Source of the DNA: Vicinamibacterales bacterium | GTDB taxonomy: Bacteria; Acidobacteriota; Vicinamibacteria; Vicinamibacterales; 2-12-FULL-66-21 | Direction: 5' to 3' | Assembly (NCBI GenBank): GCA_036496585.1 | Contig: DASXLB010000060.1 | Location: 62,001-126,000 of the forward strand | Length of the DNA stretch: 64,000 nt | The notes under the pieces: generated by a model | The model's input: only the letters and a program-made list of their open reading frames with translations | Databases searched by the model: none | What the model was told of the DNA's origin: nothing | Translations under genes and position numbers: made by a program | Part shown: positions 1 to 9,096 of the stretch, piece after piece | Layout: every line of letters starts with the position of its first letter | Position numbering within the stretch: position 1 is the first letter of the stretch

Positions 1-820
1 CGAGGATCACGCCGGCGTCGTTGCGGACGATGCGGCCGCCGAGCGAAAAGGAGTGCGACGAAAAGCGGGCGCTCCGTGAGGTGTGCGCGTGCAGCGCCGC
101 CATATGGAACGCGTCGGTCGATTCCTGCTGCACCTTGTAGTGCTCGATGCCGGCGTTCTCGCCGACGAACACCTCCGAGACGGCGTTGGTGAAGTAGGTG
201 TCGCCGGGCGCGCCGATATAGCTCTCGATGACGGTCGCCTGCGCGCCGGCCGCCGCGACGATGAGCGTGCGCGGATGCGCCATCACGTGCGACCCTTCCG
301 CGCCGGTGACGAACACGATGTGGATCGGCGTCTCGAGCGAGACGTGCTCCGGCACGTGCACGAACGCGCCGTCGTCGACGAACGCCGTGTTGAGCGCCGT
401 AAAGCTGCGTGTATTCAGGTCGGCGAGCTGTCCGAAATAGCGCTGCACGACGTCGGCGTGGTCCTTGAGGGCGGCCGCGAGCGACCCGGCGTGCACGCCG
501 CTGGGCAGCCCGCGGGTGCGCGACAGGGTCGGGTCGAAGCGGCCGTTGACGACGACCAGCCGGATCGCGGCGTCGGTGTAGGCGAAGCCGTGGAGGCGGT
601 CGGCGGTGCCGGAGATCGGTCCGGCCGGCTGGAAATCGACCGCGCCGATCGGGGCGACGTTGGCGAAGCGCCAGTCTTCGTCGCGCACCGTCGGGAGGCC
701 CATCGCCGCGAACCGCGCCGCCCCGCGCCCGCGCAGATCGTCGAGCCAGCGCGGTCCCCCGTGGGGACGCTTCTCCAACGCCGAGCCGAACACCGCCGCC
801 TTTTCTGCTAACTGCGTCAT
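1..820 (-). CDS. sufD: Fe-S cluster assembly protein SufD (3' end beyond left edge)
   Basis: This is the amino-terminal 273 codons of SufD, which with SufB and SufC forms the SufBC2D scaffold that builds Fe-S clusters in the cytoplasm. The ATG at 818-820 opens a frame with no stop down to base 1. It begins MTQLAEKAAVFG and contains SufD-like stretches such as DEDWRFANV and FVHVPEHVSLETPIHIV, with the start of the beta-helix core towards the edge. It is the last visible gene of the minus-strand suf operon, 71 bases after sufC. The carboxyl terminus, and any following sufS or sufU, lie outside the window. SufD rather than a second SufB is favoured by the order B-C-D. Confidence 0.93.
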   Translation of the reverse strand, partial: MTQLAEKAAVFGSALEKRPHGGPRWLDDLRGRGAARFAAMGLPTVRDEDWRFANVAPIGAVDFQPAGPISGTADRLHGFAYTDAAIRLVVVNGRFDPTLSRTRGLPSGVHAGSLAAALKDHADVVQRYFGQLADLNTRSFTALNTAFVDDGAFVHVPEHVSLETPIHIVFVTGAEGSHVMAHPRTLIVAAAGAQATVIESYIGAPGDTYFTNAVSEVFVGENAGIEHYKVQQESTDAFHMAALHAHTSRSARFSSHSFSLGGRIVRNDAGVIL

Positions 821-891
821 CTTTGTCTCAATTGCCCGCTAATCCCAGGTGCCAACGCCCAATCCGCTGGTGTCCCGCTCTGTGGAAGTCG

Positions 892-1635
892 TCACGCCGC
901 GTCAATCCAGCCGTAGCCCTTGGCCTCGAGCTCGAGAGCGAGCTCCTTGCCGCCCGACTTGACGATCCGGCCGTGGCTGAGCACGTGCACGTAGTCGGGC
1001 ACGATGTAGGTCAGGAGCCGCTGGTAGTGGGTGACCACGATGAACGCCCGGCCGGGACCGCGCATCGCGTTGACGCCGTTGGCGACCAGCTTCAGCGCGT
1101 CGATGTCGAGGCCGGAATCCGTCTCGTCGAGGATCGCCAGCTTCGGTTCGAGCAGCGCCATCTGGAAGATCTCGTTGCGCTTCTTTTCGCCGCCGGAGAA
1201 GCCCTCGTTGACGTTGCGCTGCAGCATCGTCTTGTCGATCTCGAGCAGCGCCGACTTCTCCTGGACGACCTGCATGAACTCCATCGCGTCGAGCTCGGGC
1301 TGGCCTTTATGCTTGCGCGCGGCGTTGACGGCCGCCTTGAGGAAATAGGCGTTGTTCACGCCGGCGATCTCCACCGGGTACTGGAAGGCCATGAACACCC
1401 CCTCGCGGGCGCGCTCGTCCGGATCCATCTCGAGGAGATCGGCCCCCTCGAACAGCACCTCGCCGGCGGTCACCTCATACTCGGGGTGCCCCGAGAGCGC
1501 CCGGGCCAGCGTGCTCTTGCCGGAGCCGTTGGGCCCCATGATCGCGTGTACCTCGCCGGCGTTCACCCGGAGATCGAGCCCCTTGAGGATGTCTTTCCCC
1601 TCGGCGCGCACGTGCAGATTCTTGACGTCCAGCAT
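892..1635 (-). CDS. sufC: SufC ABC-type ATPase
   Basis: This is the 247-residue ATPase of the SufBCD complex, which powers conformational change of the scaffold during Fe-S cluster assembly. Walker A GPNGSGKST is at residues 34-42, the ABC signature region reads FSGGEKKRNEI, and Walker B AILDETDSGLD carries the SufC-typical DETDSGLD. A Q-loop FMAFQYP is also visible. The usual family length is about 250. The start is the ATG at 1633-1635 (MLDVKNLHV). A GTG two codons upstream is an alternative, and the longer open frame further upstream only overlaps sufB. It lies 47 bases after sufB and 71 before sufD, on the same strand. Confidence 0.97.
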   Translation of the reverse strand: MLDVKNLHVRAEGKDILKGLDLRVNAGEVHAIMGPNGSGKSTLARALSGHPEYEVTAGEVLFEGADLLEMDPDERAREGVFMAFQYPVEIAGVNNAYFLKAAVNAARKHKGQPELDAMEFMQVVQEKSALLEIDKTMLQRNVNEGFSGGEKKRNEIFQMALLEPKLAILDETDSGLDIDALKLVANGVNAMRGPGRAFIVVTHYQRLLTYIVPDYVHVLSHGRIVKSGGKELALELEAKGYGWIDAA

Positions 1636-1682
1636 GCTCACTACAGAACTCCCAGCTCCGAATTCCCGATGGCCAACCCGTC

Positions 1683-3128
<1,446 letters not shown>

Positions 3129-3203
3129 GGGTTTGACTGGACGTTCAGTGCCGCAAGTTACCGATCGACGCCGCAGGCTCAGCGAGCCTCGACGCGGCGA
3201 GCG

Positions 3204-3530
3204 TCATATGCTGAATGACGTCCCGCACCCGCACGACGACTTCGCGTTCGGGTTGTTGAAGATGAAGCCCTTGCTCACCAGGCTCGTGTCGTAGTCGAGC
3301 GTGGTCCCGTCGAGGTAGACAAAGCTCCGGGGATCGACGTAGACGTGCGAGTCGTCGGGTCCGTCGAATACGTGGTCGCCGTCGCGCGGCGCGGCTTCCC
3401 ACGCGAACGTGTAGCTGAGACCCGAACAGCCACCGGCCTTGATGCCGATCCGAAGGCCCCCTTCGGTAAAGCCGTTCTTCGCGGTCATCTTCCTGATGAG
3501 TTTCGCGGCGTTGTCGCTGATCTGCAGCAT
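3204..3530 (-). CDS. HesB/IscA/SufA-type Fe-S carrier protein
   Basis: A small A-type carrier (108 residues) that accepts Fe-S clusters from the SufBCD scaffold and delivers them to apo-proteins. The three conserved cysteines are present: one in GGCSGLSY and two in the terminal SSCGCGTSF. The ATG at 3528-3530 gives the family-typical start MLQISDNAAKLIRK. A GTG eight codons upstream (3554) is possible and would fit a short leader after the promoter at 3576-3605. It sits between moeB and sufB, so it probably acts as SufA. Sequence alone does not separate SufA, IscA and ErpA roles. Confidence 0.93.
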   Translation of the reverse strand: MLQISDNAAKLIRKMTAKNGFTEGGLRIGIKAGGCSGLSYTFAWEAAPRDGDHVFDGPDDSHVYVDPRSFVYLDGTTLDYDTSLVSKGFIFNNPNAKSSCGCGTSFSI

Positions 3531-3565
3531 GGCGGTTCGGACGGCCGGCTCCACAATGCCGACCA

Positions 3566-3605
3566 GAACAGTCTTATTTTACTGTTCGCCGCCCTTTCGA
3601 CGCAA
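3566..3605 (-). promoter_or_regulatory. candidate suf promoter with 22-bp palindromic operator
   Basis: On the minus strand a -35-like TTGCGT (3600-3605) is followed after 18 bases by a -10-like TAAAAT (3576-3581). A perfect inverted repeat, GAACAGT-N8-ACTGTTC (3566-3587), covers the -10 box. It also overlaps the moeB stop codon. The position suggests that sufA-sufB-sufC-sufD has its own regulated promoter behind moeB. The regulator (an Rrf2-type protein would be an obvious guess) is not in the window. Seven-base arms alone are not rare by chance, so the location is the main argument. Confidence 0.4.
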
Positions 3606-4772
3606 GAACTGTCGGCGCGACTCTGGCGGTTGAGAACCGGTCTCAATATGTGGGCCGGACGGGTCCGTTTCGCTGAGCCAGCCTCGGATGCCCCCCGCCA
3701 GGTTCACCGCGCCGGCGAATCCGTGCGAACGGAGCAGATCGACCGCTCGCGCGCTCCGGCCGCCGGCCTGGCAATAAACCACGACCTCGACGGCGGGGTC
3801 GAGCTCGCGGCTTCGCTGTGCCAGCTCGCCGAGCGGAATCAGAATCGCGCCGGGGATGCGGCAGATCGCCGTCTCCCACGCTTCGCGCACGTCCAGGATC
3901 GCCGGCGCGCCGCCACCGTCGATCCGCGCCTTCAACTGCGCGGCGGTCATCCCGACGAGGGGACTGTCGGTCGGGCCCGTGTCGCAGTATGCCTCTTCTT
4001 CGCGCAGCGACGCGATCGAGGGACGGGTGCCGCAGACCGGGCAATCCGGATCCTTTCGCAGCACGATCGTCCTGAGGCGCATGCGCAGCGCGTCGTAGAG
4101 CAGCACGCGGCCAACCAGCGGTTCCCCGATCCCCAGGATCATCTTGATCGCCTCGGTCGCCTGGATGGTCCCGACGAGCCCGGGCAGTACGCCGAGCACG
4201 CCCGCCTCGGCGCAACTCGGCACGAGGCCGGACGGCGGCGGTTCAGGGTGCAGGCAGCGGTAGCAGGGGCCGCCGGGCGCCGCAAACACCGATGCCTGCC
4301 CTTCGAAGCGGTGGACGCTCCCCCACACGTTGGGCTTGCCGTAGAGCACGCAGGCGTCGTTCACCAGGTAGCGCGCCGGGAAGTTGTCGGTCCCGTCGAC
4401 GACGATGTCGAACGCGCCGACGAAGCGCTGCGCGTTGGCGACCGAGAAACGCTCGTCGCACGTCTCCACGCACACGCCAGGATTGATCGACGCGATGCGG
4501 TCGCGCGCCGAGGCCGTCTTCGCCCGGCCGACGTCCGCCGCCCCGTGGATGATCTGCCGCTGCAGATTGGTGTCGTCGACGGCGTCGCCGTCGGCAATCC
4601 CGATGGTGCCGACCCCGGCCGCCGCGAGATAGAGGAGGGCCGGCGAACCCAGGCCGCCGGCGCCAACGCAGAGCACGCGTGCCGCCTTGAGTCGCCGCTG
4701 GCCCGCTTCCCCGATTTCGGGCAGCAGCAGGTGGCGGCTGTAGCGCTGCCGTTCAACCGGCGTGAGCTGCAC
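3579..4772 (-). CDS. MoeB/ThiF-family adenylyltransferase with rhodanese domain (MoeZ-like)
   Basis: A 397-residue two-domain protein. The first ~250 residues are an E1-like ThiF/MoeB domain with the nucleotide-binding glycine loop VGAGGLGSP, the DGTDNFPARYL region and zinc-site pairs CYRC and CPVC. The last ~110 residues are a rhodanese domain with active-site cysteine in VVYCQAGGRS. The family adenylates the carboxyl-terminal GG of ubiquitin-like sulfur carriers (MoaD, ThiS, CysO) and the rhodanese cysteine supplies persulfide sulfur. The start codon is GTG at 4770-4772, six bases after a TATCAT box with no Shine-Dalgarno. It leads the strand into the suf genes, linking sulfur transfer to Fe-S assembly. 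The exact carrier partner is unknown. Confidence 0.93.
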   Translation of the reverse strand: MQLTPVERQRYSRHLLLPEIGEAGQRRLKAARVLCVGAGGLGSPALLYLAAAGVGTIGIADGDAVDDTNLQRQIIHGAADVGRAKTASARDRIASINPGVCVETCDERFSVANAQRFVGAFDIVVDGTDNFPARYLVNDACVLYGKPNVWGSVHRFEGQASVFAAPGGPCYRCLHPEPPPSGLVPSCAEAGVLGVLPGLVGTIQATEAIKMILGIGEPLVGRVLLYDALRMRLRTIVLRKDPDCPVCGTRPSIASLREEEAYCDTGPTDSPLVGMTAAQLKARIDGGGAPAILDVREAWETAICRIPGAILIPLGELAQRSRELDPAVEVVVYCQAGGRSARAVDLLRSHGFAGAVNLAGGIRGWLSETDPSGPHIETGSQPPESRRQFLRRKGGEQ

Positions 4773-4778
4773 GATTCA

Positions 4779-4784
4779 ATGATA
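4779..4784 (-). promoter_or_regulatory. -10-like box of moeB/moeZ-type gene
   Basis: TATCAT ends six bases before the GTG start at 4772. Transcription from it would begin at or next to the start codon, giving a leaderless mRNA. No Shine-Dalgarno is seen. Confidence 0.45.
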
Positions 4785-4904
4785 GGCGGAGCGGGGCGCT
4801 CGTCCGATCGTCTCTGCGCGTGACCTGCCCTGTCAGCGCGGCGCGATACAAAGGCGGCGGCGTCAGACGCGATCGCTCGCCTTGAGGTTCGCGATCTGTT
4901 CGCC

Positions 4905-4910
4905 TACACT
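4905..4910 (+). promoter_or_regulatory. -10-like box of rmuC
   Basis: TACACT lies eight bases before the TTG start at 4919, in the 146-base divergent gap shared with the moeB-type gene. It suggests a leaderless transcript. No obvious -35 element or Shine-Dalgarno is present. Confidence 0.45.
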
Positions 4911-4918
4911 CGGTAACG

Positions 4919-6265
4919 TTGTCCTTCACGCTTCTGCTCATCGCCGCACTCGCCGCCGCGACGGCCGCTGCCGCGGCGTGGGCCGTCGGCTCGGATCGCC
5001 GCGCCGCCGACGCGAAGCGCACGCTCGACGAGCAGACGGCGGCGCTGGCCGCGGCGCGCGACGCGCTCGCCGGCGCGCAGCAGTCGGAAGCCGCACTGCG
5101 GGCGCGGCTCGACGCCGAGCAGCGGAACGCTGCCGACAAGCTGGCCGTCCTCGAGCAGGCGCGCGCATCGCTGAAGGACGCCTTCGCGGCGCTCTCCGCC
5201 GACATCCTCGCGCAGAACAACACCCGCTTCCTCGATCTGGCGCGTCAGAAGTTCGGCGAGCTGCAGTCGACCGCGATGACCGACCTCGCGACCCGCCAGA
5301 AGGCGATCGACGATCTCGTCGCGCCGCTGCGCGACTCGCTGGCCAAGGTCGACGCCAGGCTGCAGGACGTCGACCGCGACCGCGCCACCTCTCACGCGGC
5401 GCTCACCGAGCAGCTCCGGTCGCTGGGGCAGGCCCAGGCGTCGCTCCACACCGAGACGAGCCGGCTCGCCAGCGCGCTGCGCTCGCCGAATGTCCGCGGC
5501 CAGTGGGGCGAGCTGCAGCTGCGACGCGTGCTGGAAGCTGCGGGCATGGTCGAGGGGCAGCACTTCGAGATCAAGGAATCGGTCCACGGCGAGGACGGCC
5601 GCCTGACCCCGGACGTGATCGTCCGGCTGCCGGGCGGCAAGAACGTCGTCGTCGACGCGAAGGTGGCGCTGACGGCGTTTCTCGACGCGCTGGAGTGTGA
5701 CGACGAGCCGCGGCGGGAGCAGAAGCTGCGCGACCACGCGCGCCAGGTGAAGGACCACGTGGTGCGGCTGGGCAACAAAGCCTACTGGACGCAGTTCCAG
5801 CCGGCGCCCGACATCGTCGTGATGTTCGTGCCCGGAGAGGCGCTGCTCAGCGCGGCGCTGCAGCACGACGCCGGGCTGCTCGAGTTCAGCATGAACAAGG
5901 GCGTAATGCTGGCGAGCCCGCTGACGCTGGTCGCGCTGCTGCGCGCCATCGCCTACGGCTGGCAGCAGGAGACCATCGCCCGCAACGCGATGGAAATCAG
6001 CGAGCTGGGCCGGCAGCTCTACGAGCGGATCGCGAAGCTCGCCGAGCACTGGGAGAACGTCGGGCGGAGCCTGGCCAAGGCGGTGGGGGCCTACAACGGC
6101 GCGGTGGGCACGCTCGAGACCCGCGTGCTGGTCACGGCGCGGCGTCTCAAGGACAAGGGCGTCAGTGCCGGCGAGGACCTGCCCGACCTCGAAGTGATCG
6201 ACGAGACGCCTCGTCCACTCGGCGCCCCGCAGCTGGCCGGTCTCTTCGACGACGGCCACGGCTAG
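4919..6265 (+). CDS. rmuC: DNA recombination protein RmuC homologue
   Basis: A 448-residue RmuC-family protein. The family limits recombination at inverted repeats and carries a PD-(D/E)XK-like nuclease fold, but its exact biochemistry is poorly defined. An amino-terminal hydrophobic helix (SFTLLLIAALAAAT) is followed by an alanine- and glutamate-rich coiled coil (about residues 20-150). The RmuC core then follows: VRGQWGELQLRRVLEAAGM, TPDVIVRLPGGKNVVVDAK and the conserved FVPGEALLSAAL, with SPLTLVALLRAIAYGWQQE further on. The TTG at 4919 is the first usable start and keeps the membrane anchor. It is divergent from moeB and convergent with the SIMPL gene, 24 bases away. Confidence 0.94.
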   Translation: MSFTLLLIAALAAATAAAAAWAVGSDRRAADAKRTLDEQTAALAAARDALAGAQQSEAALRARLDAEQRNAADKLAVLEQARASLKDAFAALSADILAQNNTRFLDLARQKFGELQSTAMTDLATRQKAIDDLVAPLRDSLAKVDARLQDVDRDRATSHAALTEQLRSLGQAQASLHTETSRLASALRSPNVRGQWGELQLRRVLEAAGMVEGQHFEIKESVHGEDGRLTPDVIVRLPGGKNVVVDAKVALTAFLDALECDDEPRREQKLRDHARQVKDHVVRLGNKAYWTQFQPAPDIVVMFVPGEALLSAALQHDAGLLEFSMNKGVMLASPLTLVALLRAIAYGWQQETIARNAMEISELGRQLYERIAKLAEHWENVGRSLAKAVGAYNGAVGTLETRVLVTARRLKDKGVSAGEDLPDLEVIDETPRPLGAPQLAGLFDDGHG

Positions 6266-6289
6266 CGCGGCCGTCGACTGCCGCCGCCG

Positions 6290-6991
6290 CTATTTCAGCC
6301 ACACCACCATCGTCACGTGGGCGCGGATCTCGATCTCGCCGGCTTCGACCGGCAACGGCGCCGGCGCCGCGTCGGCGCGCATCGCCGCAAAGTTCGCGGC
6401 CGGCCGCACGACCGGCGGTGCGTCGCGCTGCTCGTCGATGCGCTGCACGCCGCCGATGGCCACGCCCGCGCCTTCCGCCGCCGCGTCGGCGCGGCCGCGC
6501 GCGTCGCGCACCGCCAGCCGCAGCGCCTCCTTCTCGGCGGCGTCCCGATCCTTCAGGTCGAACCGGACGTTGCTGACGCTGGTGGCGCCGGTCGCCACCG
6601 CGGCGGCGATCACGTCTCCGGTCCTGGCGAGCGCGTCGATCTTCACCTGCACCTGATTGCGGGCGACGTAGTCACGCAGCGTCTGGCGCCCGTTGGCGTA
6701 GTCGAACTCGGGCTGCAGGCTGTAGCCGGTGGTCTGGATCGCATCGGCGGGGATGCCGGCCGCCTTGACCCGGTCCAGCACCGCGCGCATCGCGTCGGCG
6801 TTCATCCGCTGCGCGTCAACGGCCGTCTTGGCGCGACTCTCGGCCGCGATGCTGACCCAGGCGCGGTCGGGAGCCCTGGTGATGACACCGTCGCCGCCGG
6901 TGACGATGACCGGCGTTTGGGGCTGCGACGCGGGCTGCTGCGCCAGCGCCGGAGCGGCGGCGAGCAGAAGAATCACGGCGAGCGTCTTCAT
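6290..6991 (-). CDS. exported SIMPL-domain (DUF541, YggE-like) protein
   Basis: A 233-residue exported protein of the SIMPL/DUF541 family, whose E. coli member YggE is linked to oxidative-stress tolerance. Residues 1-17 form a clear signal peptide (MKTLAVILLLAAAPALA). The domain is recognisable by VTGGDGVITRAPDRAWVSI, the helix with MNADAMRAVLDRVKAAGI and the TTGYSLQPEF segment. It probably acts in the periplasm. The molecular activity of the family is unknown. It lies 48 bases after the FGE-fold gene on the same strand, and the two may be co-transcribed. Confidence 0.9.
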   Translation of the reverse strand: MKTLAVILLLAAAPALAQQPASQPQTPVIVTGGDGVITRAPDRAWVSIAAESRAKTAVDAQRMNADAMRAVLDRVKAAGIPADAIQTTGYSLQPEFDYANGRQTLRDYVARNQVQVKIDALARTGDVIAAAVATGATSVSNVRFDLKDRDAAEKEALRLAVRDARGRADAAAEGAGVAIGGVQRIDEQRDAPPVVRPAANFAAMRADAAPAPLPVEAGEIEIRAHVTMVVWLK

Positions 6992-7039
6992 GGTGTGCGT
7001 CCTTCCTGACCCGGCGGAACAGGCCGCGCCGGTCCGTGC

Positions 7040-7837
7040 TCACGCGCTGCAGGCGATTCTGAATCCGATCGCGTACGAGTAGGTGTCGGGGGGCACCTTG
7101 TGGCGATGGCTGCACGACAGCATCCGGACGTCGGCCACGAGCCAGCTCCCGCCGCGCAGCAGGCGCAGATGCCCGGCGGCCGGACCGGTCGGATTGCGGG
7201 CCGCCGACGAGGCGTAATAGCGCGGGTCGTACCAGTCGTGAATCCACTCCCACACGTTTCCCGCCATGTCGAAGAGCCCCAGCGGATTCGGCGGATAGGA
7301 CCGGCAGGGCGTCGTGCCGTGGTCCGACTTGACCGAGGGATCGACGAGGAAGTTCGCCTTCGAGCCGTCGAGGCGATCGCCCCATGGATATCGTTTCGAC
7401 TCCTCGCCGCCGCGCGCGGCCTTTTCCCACTCGGCCTCGGTCGGCAGGCGGAACGGCCTGCCGGTGCCGGCCGCCAGCCACGCGCAATACGCCAGGGCAT
7501 CGTCGTAGCGTACGAGCGACACCGGATGATCGGCGCGATCGGGCGGCGGATCGCCGTCCTGCCAGACGTAGGGGGCGCCGAGCTGCCGGAACGAGCGCTC
7601 ACGCTCGACGCCGCCAGCCTTGACCACCAGCGGCAGTTCGTAGATCGCCGGCGCGCGGTGCCCGGTCTCGCGCAGGAACCGCGCGTACTCGGCGTTGGTC
7701 ACCGGCTGCACGGCGAGGTGGAAATCGTCGACGTGGACGCGATGGACCGGGCGTTCGTCTTCCTCGGCGTCGTCCGAACCCATGACGAATTCTCCGGCGG
7801 GAATGAGCGCGAGCTTGGGCGCGAGATCGGACGTCAT
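7040..7837 (-). CDS. FGE-sulfatase-fold (SUMF1/EgtB-like) protein lacking the formylglycine-generating cysteines
   Basis: A 265-residue protein with the FGE-sulfatase (C-type-lectin-like) fold. It begins LALIPAGEFVMGS and contains PVTNAEYARFL, RLPTEAEWEKAARGG, YPWGD, NPLGLFDMAGNVWEW and LLRGGSWL. In true formylglycine-generating enzymes two copper-binding cysteines follow the GGS motif. Here those positions read V and M, and the only nearby cysteine is a few residues further on. It is therefore probably not a sulfatase-maturing oxidase. The family also serves as oxygenase, kinase-associated or binding domains. The start is the ATG at 7835-7837; a GTG nine codons upstream is less likely. It is divergent from the aminotransferase. 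Confidence 0.88.
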   Translation of the reverse strand: MTSDLAPKLALIPAGEFVMGSDDAEEDERPVHRVHVDDFHLAVQPVTNAEYARFLRETGHRAPAIYELPLVVKAGGVERERSFRQLGAPYVWQDGDPPPDRADHPVSLVRYDDALAYCAWLAAGTGRPFRLPTEAEWEKAARGGEESKRYPWGDRLDGSKANFLVDPSVKSDHGTTPCRSYPPNPLGLFDMAGNVWEWIHDWYDPRYYASSAARNPTGPAAGHLRLLRGGSWLVADVRMLSCSHRHKVPPDTYSYAIGFRIACSA

Positions 7838-7875
7838 CGGTCCCGCACAAGAATAGCGCACCCCTGCTTTTCGAT

Positions 7876-7881
7876 TACACT
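7876..7881 (+). promoter_or_regulatory. -10-like box of the aminotransferase gene
   Basis: TACACT lies nine bases before the ATG at 7891. The intervening bases end in GGGAG directly against the ATG, too close for a normal Shine-Dalgarno, so a leaderless or nearly leaderless mRNA is inferred. Confidence 0.4.
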
Positions 7882-7890
7882 TTTCGGGAG

Positions 7891-9048
7891 ATGCGTATCG
7901 AGCCGTTCGCGCTGGAACGCTTCCAGTCGATCTGGGAAAACCGTGTTGCGTGGAACGTGTCCGAGAGCGGCGTGCAGCCGCTGCGCGCCGCCGATCTGCT
8001 CGACAGCGCCGCCGTGCACGATCGCGTGCTGCAGATCGAGCTCGGCTACCCGCAGACGAACGGCAGCGTCGAACTGCGCGAGGCGATCGCGGCGCTCTAT
8101 CCCGGCGCCGGCGCCGCGCACGTGCAGGTCACCAACGGCGGATCGGAAGCCAATTTCGTGCTGCTGATGCGGCTGGTCGAGCCAGGCGACGAGATCGTGC
8201 TGATGGTTCCCAATTACATGCAGGTGCCCGGCCTGGCGCGCGCGCTCGGCGCCACCGTGCGGCCGTGGCCGCTGCGCCAGACCGGGAGCGGCGACGCGGC
8301 GCGCTGGACCGCCGACCTGGCGGAGCTCGACGAGATCGTGACAACGCGCACGCGCGCCATTTTCATCTGCAACCCCAACAACCCGACCGGCGCCTGCTTC
8401 GACGCCGCGACGCTCGACGGCGTCTGCGGGATCGCCGCGCGGGTCGGCGCGTGGGTGGTCGGCGACGAGATCTACTGCGGCGCCGAGCGCGAAGGCAGCG
8501 ACACGCCGACCGTGTGGGGACGCTACGAGCGCGCGGTCGTCACGAGCGGCTTGTCGAAGGCCTACGGGCTGCCGGGACTGCGCATCGGCTGGGCGGCGGG
8601 CCCCGCCGATCTGATCGACGATCTGTGGGGCGTGCACGACTACACCACCATCGCGCCTGGAGCGCTGAGCGATCGGCTGGCGCAGATCGCGCTCGCGCCG
8701 GCGAAGCGCGAGACGCTGATCTCGCGCACCCGCATGATCATCCGCAGCAACTACGCGCTCCTGCGGCACTGGATCGATCGGCACGACGGCCTGTCGCACG
8801 TGCCGCCGCAGGCGGGCGCGATCGCGATGGTGCGCTACGGCCATCGCATCGGCTCCTCCGAGCTGGCGCGGCGGCTGCGCGAGGAGCGCAGCGTGCTCGT
8901 CGTGCCCGGCGACTTCTTCGACATGGACGGCTGGCTGCGCATCGGTTTCGGCTCGCACCCGCAGCACCTGACCACCGCGCTGAGCCACATCGGCGAGCTC
9001 CTCGACAGCGTCGGGTTGGGAGAGCCGCAGGAGATCCGGAGCTGTTGA
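7891..9048 (+). CDS. class I/II PLP-dependent aminotransferase
   Basis: A 385-residue fold-type I aminotransferase. Substrate-loop and cofactor motifs include TNGGSEANFVL (phosphate-cup region), NPNNPTGACF and VVGDEIYCG. The cofactor-binding lysine is in SGLSKAYGLPGLRIGW, and the late arginine in WLRIGFG would bind the substrate carboxylate. The family resembles aspartate/aromatic aminotransferases and also capreomycidine-synthase-type enzymes, so the substrate cannot be assigned. It is 48 bases upstream of homoserine dehydrogenase on the same strand. This is compatible with aspartate-family amino-acid metabolism but does not prove it. Confidence 0.9.
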   Translation: MRIEPFALERFQSIWENRVAWNVSESGVQPLRAADLLDSAAVHDRVLQIELGYPQTNGSVELREAIAALYPGAGAAHVQVTNGGSEANFVLLMRLVEPGDEIVLMVPNYMQVPGLARALGATVRPWPLRQTGSGDAARWTADLAELDEIVTTRTRAIFICNPNNPTGACFDAATLDGVCGIAARVGAWVVGDEIYCGAEREGSDTPTVWGRYERAVVTSGLSKAYGLPGLRIGWAAGPADLIDDLWGVHDYTTIAPGALSDRLAQIALAPAKRETLISRTRMIIRSNYALLRHWIDRHDGLSHVPPQAGAIAMVRYGHRIGSSELARRLREERSVLVVPGDFFDMDGWLRIGFGSHPQHLTTALSHIGELLDSVGLGEPQEIRSC

Positions 9049-9096
9049 GTCGACAGGTCTGTTCCGCCTGCTCCGACCGCAGCCCCCTGGACCGTC

